DNA from: CAZKFG01 sp964551985
GTDB lineage: Bacteria; Bacillota; Negativicutes; Acidaminococcales; JAISLQ01
Reading direction: 5' to 3'
NCBI GenBank assembly: GCA_964551985.1
Contig: CAZKFG010000065.1
Location: 1-10,468 of the forward strand
Length of the DNA: 10,468 bases
The translations under genes and the position numbers were made by a program. Positions 6,062 through 10,468 of the stretch are shown here, piece after piece. Position 1 is the first letter of the stretch; the number at the start of each line of letters is the position of its first letter. The notes beneath the pieces are model-generated. The model had not been told where the DNA came from and did no database searches. It was given only the letters and a program-made list of their open reading frames with translations.

Positions 6062-7564
6062 ATGTTAGATAGTGCCCGGTTAAAAAATCCAAAGCTTTTC
6101 GAAAAAATAGTCTCAGCAGATGAAGCAGCGGCATTGATTGAAAATGGTATGACTATTGGTACAAGCGGTTTCACTCCGGCAGGTTATCCAAAGGCAGTGC
6201 CACTTGCACTAGCTAAACAGGTGGAAAATGGTAGGGAGGTTAAAATAACACTATGGACAGGTTCTTCAGTAGGTCCAGAGCTTGACAACGAACTGGCGCG
6301 AGTAAATGCCATTGCTCGCCGGGCTCCCATGATAAGATATACCCAAAATCACGTTGCTTCAAAAGTAAATTCTGGTGAAATAGCTTATACGGATTTACAT
6401 TTAGGCACAATGGCATCTTTGGTAGAAAACGGTCATCTAGGAAATGTAGATATCGCCATAGTAGAAGCTACTGCCATAACTGAAGATGGACATATTATTC
6501 CTACAACATCAGTAGGAAATATGGCAACATTCATTAAGATGGCAAAAAAAGTAATAGTAGAAGTAAATACAGCTCAACCACTATGTCTTGAAGGGTTGCA
6601 CGACATTTATATTCCAAATCGCCCACCCTACACCAAAGCTATCCCAATTGACAAACCAAGTGACAGGATTGGAAAGCCTTATGTAGAGGCTGGGTTTGAT
6701 AAAATTGTAGCAATTGTGGAATCGGACATTGCTGATCCAAAACCTGCTGTTGGCGATTTTGACCAAGACAGTCAAACCATTGCCGGCTACTTAATTGATT
6801 TTTTAAAATCAGAAATAAAAGCTCAAAGGCTGCCTGAAAATCTCTTGCCGTTGCAATCAGGTGTTGGCAATATAAATAATGCTGTTCTTTTGGGGCTACA
6901 AAAATCAAACTTTTCTGATTTACAATTTTATTCGGAGCTTTTACAACCAGCCGCTTTTGATATGATTGAATCAGGACAAGTTAAATTTGCCTCCGCCACC
7001 TGCTTTACTCCAAGCGAGGCAATCTTAAAGAAAATTGGAAATAATAAAGATTATTTTGCCAAAAAGCTTATCCTTCGTCCGGTAGAAATAAGTAACTGTA
7101 TAGAAGTTATAAGGCGTCTTGGTGTAATTGCCCTTAACACACCACTTGAAGTTGATATTTATGGGCAAGTTAATTCCACTCATCTAATGGGTACAAAAAT
7201 GATGAACGCTATCGGCGGTTCTGGTGATTTTGCTCGTAATGCTTATCTATCAGTATTCACGACCACTTCTACAACCAAAGAAGATAAAATATCGAGAATT
7301 TTGCCTATGGTATCTCATGCCGATCACACCGAGCACGATTGGCATATTCTTATAACCGAGCAAGGTCTTGCAGACTTAAGAGGTTTATCGCCTAGAGAAC
7401 GCGCAAAATCTATTATTGAAAATTGCGTACATCCAAAATATAAAGATATTTTATTTGATTATTATTATCGTTCCTGCCAAAGGGGCGGGCATAGCCCACA
7501 TATGTTAGAAGAAGTTTTTAATTTGCAAACAAAATATAATCAAACAGGCAGTATGCTGCCATAA
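6062..7564 (+). CDS. Acetyl-CoA hydrolase/transferase family CoA-transferase (succinyl-CoA:acetate type)
   Basis: Predicted cytosolic enzyme that moves CoA between acyl-CoA and a free carboxylate, of the Cat1/AarC (Ach1-like) family. At 500 residues it is close to AarC in length. The catalytic glutamate is expected in FYSELLQ (Glu292 here). The C-terminal half has DIYGQVNSTH (365-374), the glycine-rich GGSGDFARNA loop (385-394), HTEHDWHILITEQGLADLRGLSPRERA (422-448) and YRSCQRGGHSPH (469-480), all family hallmarks. The N-terminal half carries the IGTSGFTPAGYPKAVPLAL start. The start is ATG 6062 by ribosome-site spacing. It is the first gene after an exact sigma-54 promoter and precedes two Fe-S proteins and a carboxylate transporter, so it probably activates an imported acid with CoA from acetyl- or succinyl-CoA. 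The real acid (acetate, succinate, propionate, butyrate or other) cannot be told from sequence. Confidence 0.92.
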   Translation: MLDSARLKNPKLFEKIVSADEAAALIENGMTIGTSGFTPAGYPKAVPLALAKQVENGREVKITLWTGSSVGPELDNELARVNAIARRAPMIRYTQNHVASKVNSGEIAYTDLHLGTMASLVENGHLGNVDIAIVEATAITEDGHIIPTTSVGNMATFIKMAKKVIVEVNTAQPLCLEGLHDIYIPNRPPYTKAIPIDKPSDRIGKPYVEAGFDKIVAIVESDIADPKPAVGDFDQDSQTIAGYLIDFLKSEIKAQRLPENLLPLQSGVGNINNAVLLGLQKSNFSDLQFYSELLQPAAFDMIESGQVKFASATCFTPSEAILKKIGNNKDYFAKKLILRPVEISNCIEVIRRLGVIALNTPLEVDIYGQVNSTHLMGTKMMNAIGGSGDFARNAYLSVFTTTSTTKEDKISRILPMVSHADHTEHDWHILITEQGLADLRGLSPRERAKSIIENCVHPKYKDILFDYYYRSCQRGGHSPHMLEEVFNLQTKYNQTGSMLP

Positions 7565-7587
7565 TAAAAAATAAGAGGTGAATTTAA

Positions 7588-8430
7588 ATGAGTATTAAAG
7601 AGCAACTAAGAGAACTAATCTTAAGTGAAGGAATGGACTATTTTGGTGTATCACCTGTAGAGAGACTTAAAAACTTACCTAAAGGACATAGACCGTGTGA
7701 CCTGTTGCCAAATGCTAAAAGTGTTATAAGTATTGGTTTGAAAATTCCAAAAGGAGCTATAGCTGCTCATAATCAGGCTTTTAAAGATGAATCTAGGCAT
7801 GCAATCTATTCTTACACCGTTCACGGATACAATAAAGTAAATGATAAGCTTGATCTTGCTGCATTTAAAGTAGTCAAATATTTAGAAAAAACTTATAACA
7901 AAGTAGCCTACCCTATACCATCAGGAGTGCCTCGTGACGAAGCACTTTTAATGAGTGCTATGTCTAACAGATATGCCGCTGTATGTGCCGGTCACGGTGA
8001 ATTTGGCTGGAGCGGATTTGTTCTAACACCTAAACACGGCGCTAAAGTTAGATGGGTTACTGTAATATCCGAACAAGAACTTGAACCAGACGAAATGTAC
8101 AAAGGCGAAAAACTTTGTCTTGACGAAAAATGTATGTTGTGCGTCAAAATATGTCCAACTAAAGCACTGTCTGCTTTAGAAGCAGTTGATGTAGAAATAT
8201 CAGACGTAAAATCAAAGTATGCCAAACGTAACAAACCTATGTGTCGTTTGGCAACAGCTGGGCTTGTAAAAGGTACTCCAGGTAAAATGCAAGCAGACAT
8301 TCCTGAAACCATAGATACTATGAACCAGTGGCGTGATATTTCCAAAAAAGATAATCCTTGGCAAAGAATGGAATTTTCTCATGCTAATTACTGCCAAAGA
8401 TGTATGACACTTTGCCCTATTGGCGAATGA
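7588..8430 (+). CDS. Double [4Fe-4S] protein related to epoxyqueuosine reductase / reductive dehalogenase (copy 1)
   Basis: A 280-residue cytosolic protein. The N-terminal two thirds resemble the core shared by QueG and reductive dehalogenases, including RYAAVCAGHGEFGWSGFVLTPKHG (128-151) and a following ELEPD. The C-terminal part carries a two-cluster ferredoxin module: Cys177, 182, 185 and 189 (C-x4-C-x2-C-x3-CP), Cys219 in KPMCR, and Cys269, 272 and 276 (C-x2-C-x3-CP). These are exactly eight cysteines, enough for two [4Fe-4S] clusters. No Tat or other signal is present, unlike respiratory dehalogenases, and the C-terminal extension of true QueG is missing. Whether it binds cobalamin is open. 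ATG 7588 has AGAGGTGA upstream, and the gene lies 23 bp after the CoA-transferase. About half of its residues match the next gene. Likely an electron-transfer or reductase component of the pathway; the reaction is unknown. Confidence 0.8.
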   Translation: MSIKEQLRELILSEGMDYFGVSPVERLKNLPKGHRPCDLLPNAKSVISIGLKIPKGAIAAHNQAFKDESRHAIYSYTVHGYNKVNDKLDLAAFKVVKYLEKTYNKVAYPIPSGVPRDEALLMSAMSNRYAAVCAGHGEFGWSGFVLTPKHGAKVRWVTVISEQELEPDEMYKGEKLCLDEKCMLCVKICPTKALSALEAVDVEISDVKSKYAKRNKPMCRLATAGLVKGTPGKMQADIPETIDTMNQWRDISKKDNPWQRMEFSHANYCQRCMTLCPIGE

Positions 8431-8436
8431 GAGGTG
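8429..8436 (+). promoter_or_regulatory. Ribosome site overlapping the stop of copy 1
   Basis: GAGAGGTG overlaps the TGA of the first Fe-S gene and lies 4 nt before ATG 8441. It rules out an in-frame TTG at 8420 as the start of copy 2 and suggests coupled translation of the pair. Confidence 0.75.
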
Positions 8437-8440
8437 TATT

Positions 8441-9292
8441 ATGAAGGATTTAAAAGCAAAATTAAAAGAAATAGCTTTAAAAGAGGGTGCTGATTATTTC
8501 GGTGTTGCACCAGTTAGCAGATGGGCTAATGCCACGCAAGGACATAAACCAACAGATTTAATGCCCAATGCAAAATCTGTTGTAGTAATTGGCATAAAAA
8601 TCCCACAAGGTGCTATAGAATCTAATAACCGTTCTTACGAAGGTATGCGTCATGGCATTTTTACATATATGATTTATGGTTACAATTTAATAAATGATAT
8701 ATTAAACAATACTACTTCTAAAATGTATGATTACTTAGAAGCACAAGGCATAAATACTTTTCCTCTTCCTGCCAGCACACCTCGTGACGAATATAAAATG
8801 CTTGGCGTCATATCAAACCGCCACTCTGCCGTATGTGCAGGACTTGCAGATATGGGCTGGAATGGACTTGCGCTTACGCCCAAAGACGGTCCACGTGTCA
8901 GATGGGCACCATTAATATTAGAATGCGAACTAGAGCCAGACCCATTGTACAATGGACCTAAATTGTGTGATCGCAGTAAATGTCGAGTATGCCTAGATGT
9001 ATGTCCCGTGCAAGCACTACCCGAAGAAGAATATGTTGAAGCACATATTGCAGATAAAATTTTTAGATATGCTAAACTCAAAAAACCTGTGTGCAGATGT
9101 GGTGTTACAGGTCTTGCTAAAAACACACCCGGACGTTTGCAAGCTGATATACCAGAAGAAATACCAAATGTAGAGGGCTGGCTAAAAATAGCATCTACAG
9201 ATATTATGTGGAACCAAATGGAACGTGTTGCTGCTATGTGCGGAAGATGTCTTACGCAATGCCCTGTAGGAATGGCGCCTGGCAAAAAGTAG
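8441..9292 (+). CDS. Double [4Fe-4S] protein related to epoxyqueuosine reductase / reductive dehalogenase (copy 2)
   Basis: A 283-residue tandem paralogue of the preceding protein, collinear over its whole length. Shared blocks include DYFGV, PNAKSV, PRDE, SNR-x-x-AVCAG, LTPK, ELEPD, TPG-x-x-QADIPE and both cysteine motifs. Cluster ligands are Cys176, 181, 184 and 188, then Cys218, then Cys267, 270 and 274; Cys220 is extra (KPVCRCG). Like its neighbour it has no signal peptide and no QueG-type C-terminal extension. It starts at ATG 8441, only 10 bp after copy 1, so the two are surely co-expressed and may form a heterodimer. Differences are concentrated around residues 57-110 and in the end of the chain, which suggests specialised rather than redundant roles. 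The substrate is unknown. Annotation as the tRNA enzyme QueG would be doubtful. Confidence 0.8.
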   Translation: MKDLKAKLKEIALKEGADYFGVAPVSRWANATQGHKPTDLMPNAKSVVVIGIKIPQGAIESNNRSYEGMRHGIFTYMIYGYNLINDILNNTTSKMYDYLEAQGINTFPLPASTPRDEYKMLGVISNRHSAVCAGLADMGWNGLALTPKDGPRVRWAPLILECELEPDPLYNGPKLCDRSKCRVCLDVCPVQALPEEEYVEAHIADKIFRYAKLKKPVCRCGVTGLAKNTPGRLQADIPEEIPNVEGWLKIASTDIMWNQMERVAAMCGRCLTQCPVGMAPGKK

Positions 9293-9367
9293 TCTAGTGA
9301 ATACCAATCAGTTTTATTTATACTAACTACAATTTATTGTGATACGAGATTTATTAGGAGGTATATT

Positions 9368-10468
9368 ATGAAAAATACATACAATAAATTTCTAGTATGT
9401 ATATTAGTTGGTATAATAATTTGGTTTATACCAGCACCGGCAAAACTAAATCCTATTGCATGGAAATTTTTTGCCGTATTTGCTGCTACTATTGCCGCTT
9501 TTATTTTGCAACCATTCCCAAACTCGACTAATGTCTTACTTACGATAACTTTTTGTATGGGTACGAATTTAGTTAAAATAGGTGATATATTATCTGCATC
9601 CTATGGCAATGCCACCGTTTGGCTTGTTTTCATCGCCTTTTTAATATCTAAAGGTTTTATTAAAACAAAATTAGGAACACGTATAGCTTATATTTTGATA
9701 AAACTCTTTGGCACAAGCTCACTAAAACTTGCTTATATTTTAACCTGTACAGATTTAGTAATAGCACCAGCCACTCCTTCAGTAACAGCCAGAGCTGGTG
9801 GGATTATCTTTCCTATAACCAAAAGCCTATGCGAAGCTATGGATTCAAAACCTGGCGCTACTGCAAAAAAACTTGGCTCTTACATAATGCTCTCGACAAT
9901 TTTTGTAAACGCTATAACAGCATCTATGTTTATGACTGCTATGGTTAGTAATCCTCTAATCGCCGAACTTGCTAAAAGCGTTCTTGGAATAGAACTATCT
10001 TGGGCAATGTGGTTTTATGCAGCTTTAGTTCCGGGCGTAATTTCTTTACTTATTACACCATATTATCTTTACAAAGCCTATCCTCCAGAACTAAAAGAAC
10101 TTGTAGGTGCTAAAGAGCATGCACTAAAAGAACTTGAAAAAATGGGAACAATGAGTAAAGCTGAAAAAATAATGCTTGCAGTTTTTATACTCATAATCAT
10201 TCTTTGGGCGACATCTTCTATCACAAAACTAGATGCCACTTATGTAGGCTTTTTAGGTGTAGCAATTATGCTTATACTAGATGTAATCAATTGGAACGAT
10301 GTATTAGAAGAAAAAGGTGCTTGGGATACTTTTATCTGGCTTGGTGGCATGATCGGTCTTGCCGGAATGCTTGCAAAACTTGGCTTTATTAAATGGTTTG
10401 CCGCTATCGTTAGAACAAGCCTAATTGGAGTCAATTGGATGTTTGCTCTGGTAGCACTTATTATAATC
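9368..10468 (+). CDS. DASS/SLC13-family carboxylate transporter (3' end outside window)
   Basis: The frame is open from ATG 9368 to the last base: 367 residues of a protein that is usually about 470-490 long. ATG has AGGAGG 6 nt upstream. It is a polytopic inner-membrane protein with many hydrophobic segments and resembles the CitT/2-oxoglutarate-malate branch of divalent anion:Na+ symporters and exchangers. Family marks are LQPFPNSTNVLL (48-58), LVIAPATPSVTARAGGIIFPI (130-150), the polar linker at 240-265 and WDTFIWLGGMIGLAGMLAKLGF (319-340). The usual SNT of the first substrate/Na+ motif reads SVT here (138-140). It follows the Fe-S pair by 75 bp without a visible terminator or sigma-54 promoter, so it likely belongs to the same operon and imports or exchanges the acid used by the pathway. 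The exact substrate and coupling ion are not determinable. Confidence 0.88.
   Translation, partial: MKNTYNKFLVCILVGIIIWFIPAPAKLNPIAWKFFAVFAATIAAFILQPFPNSTNVLLTITFCMGTNLVKIGDILSASYGNATVWLVFIAFLISKGFIKTKLGTRIAYILIKLFGTSSLKLAYILTCTDLVIAPATPSVTARAGGIIFPITKSLCEAMDSKPGATAKKLGSYIMLSTIFVNAITASMFMTAMVSNPLIAELAKSVLGIELSWAMWFYAALVPGVISLLITPYYLYKAYPPELKELVGAKEHALKELEKMGTMSKAEKIMLAVFILIIILWATSSITKLDATYVGFLGVAIMLILDVINWNDVLEEKGAWDTFIWLGGMIGLAGMLAKLGFIKWFAAIVRTSLIGVNWMFALVALIII

Noticed and set aside
8420..8440. Upstream TTG start (8420) for the second Fe-S protein
   Set aside because: The added residues would be translated from the end of copy 1 and through the GAGAGGTG ribosome site. ATG 8441 fits better and aligns with the start of copy 1.
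8731..9285. A long open frame (184 codons) on the minus strand inside the second Fe-S gene
   Set aside because: It lies wholly within a gene with clear family motifs on the plus strand, and its product is rich in Ser, His and Arg with no recognisable domain. It is a shadow of biased codon use.
7588..9292. Calling either Fe-S protein epoxyqueuosine reductase (queG)
   Set aside because: Only the core and Fe-S module match. The C-terminal extension of QueG is missing, there are two tandem copies, and they lie in a catabolic operon without other queuosine genes.
9293..9367. A separate promoter or terminator before the transporter gene
   Set aside because: Only weak AT-rich boxes and a 5-bp dyad (ACAAT-TT-ATTGT) are present. 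No T-run hairpin or -24/-12 element was found, so the transporter is taken as part of the operon.

Overview
The window comes from a low-GC anaerobic bacterium, most likely a Firmicute. Strong AGGAGG-type ribosome sites, AT-rich intergenic DNA, a SAICAR synthase of unusual sequence and a fermentative CoA-transferase with Fe-S proteins would fit the Negativicutes (Acidaminococcaceae or Phascolarctobacterium-like). The taxonomy is inferred from style only. No rRNA, tRNA, CRISPR array or insertion sequence was seen.

Left part (1-3074), housekeeping and regulation. A terminator of an off-window gene is followed by purC (minus strand, TTG start, own terminator). A divergent 61-residue helical protein of unknown function comes next. 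An XRE-cupin regulator follows, driven by a perfect TTGACA-N17-TATAAT promoter. It converges on an HD-GYP cyclic-di-GMP phosphodiesterase gene, and the two share a bidirectional terminator.

Middle (3075-3963). A DUF1275/YoaK membrane protein gene (minus strand) is divergent from the next gene, with an AT-rich intergenic region between them.

Right part (3964-10468), a catabolic module. A PrpR-type sigma-54 activator (PrpR_N, PAS, AAA+, Fis HTH) ends in a hairpin terminator. Next is an exact -24/-12 sigma-54 promoter (TGGCAC-N5-TTGCA), then a co-directional series: a succinyl-CoA:acetate-type CoA-transferase, two tandem paralogous double-[4Fe-4S] proteins related to epoxyqueuosine reductase and reductive dehalogenases, and a DASS/SLC13 carboxylate transporter cut by the window end. 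The likely logic is that the activator senses a small organic acid or its CoA-linked product and turns on uptake (DASS), CoA activation (CoA-transferase) and a redox step (the Fe-S pair). The substrate cannot be read from the sequence.

The most interesting points are the sigma-54-controlled module with its duplicated QueG/RdhA-like proteins, a repeated AGCACTGT motif that lies both in the terminator stem and beside the promoter, a Val replacing Asn in the transporter's first signature motif, and a change of strand composition between the left and right parts.
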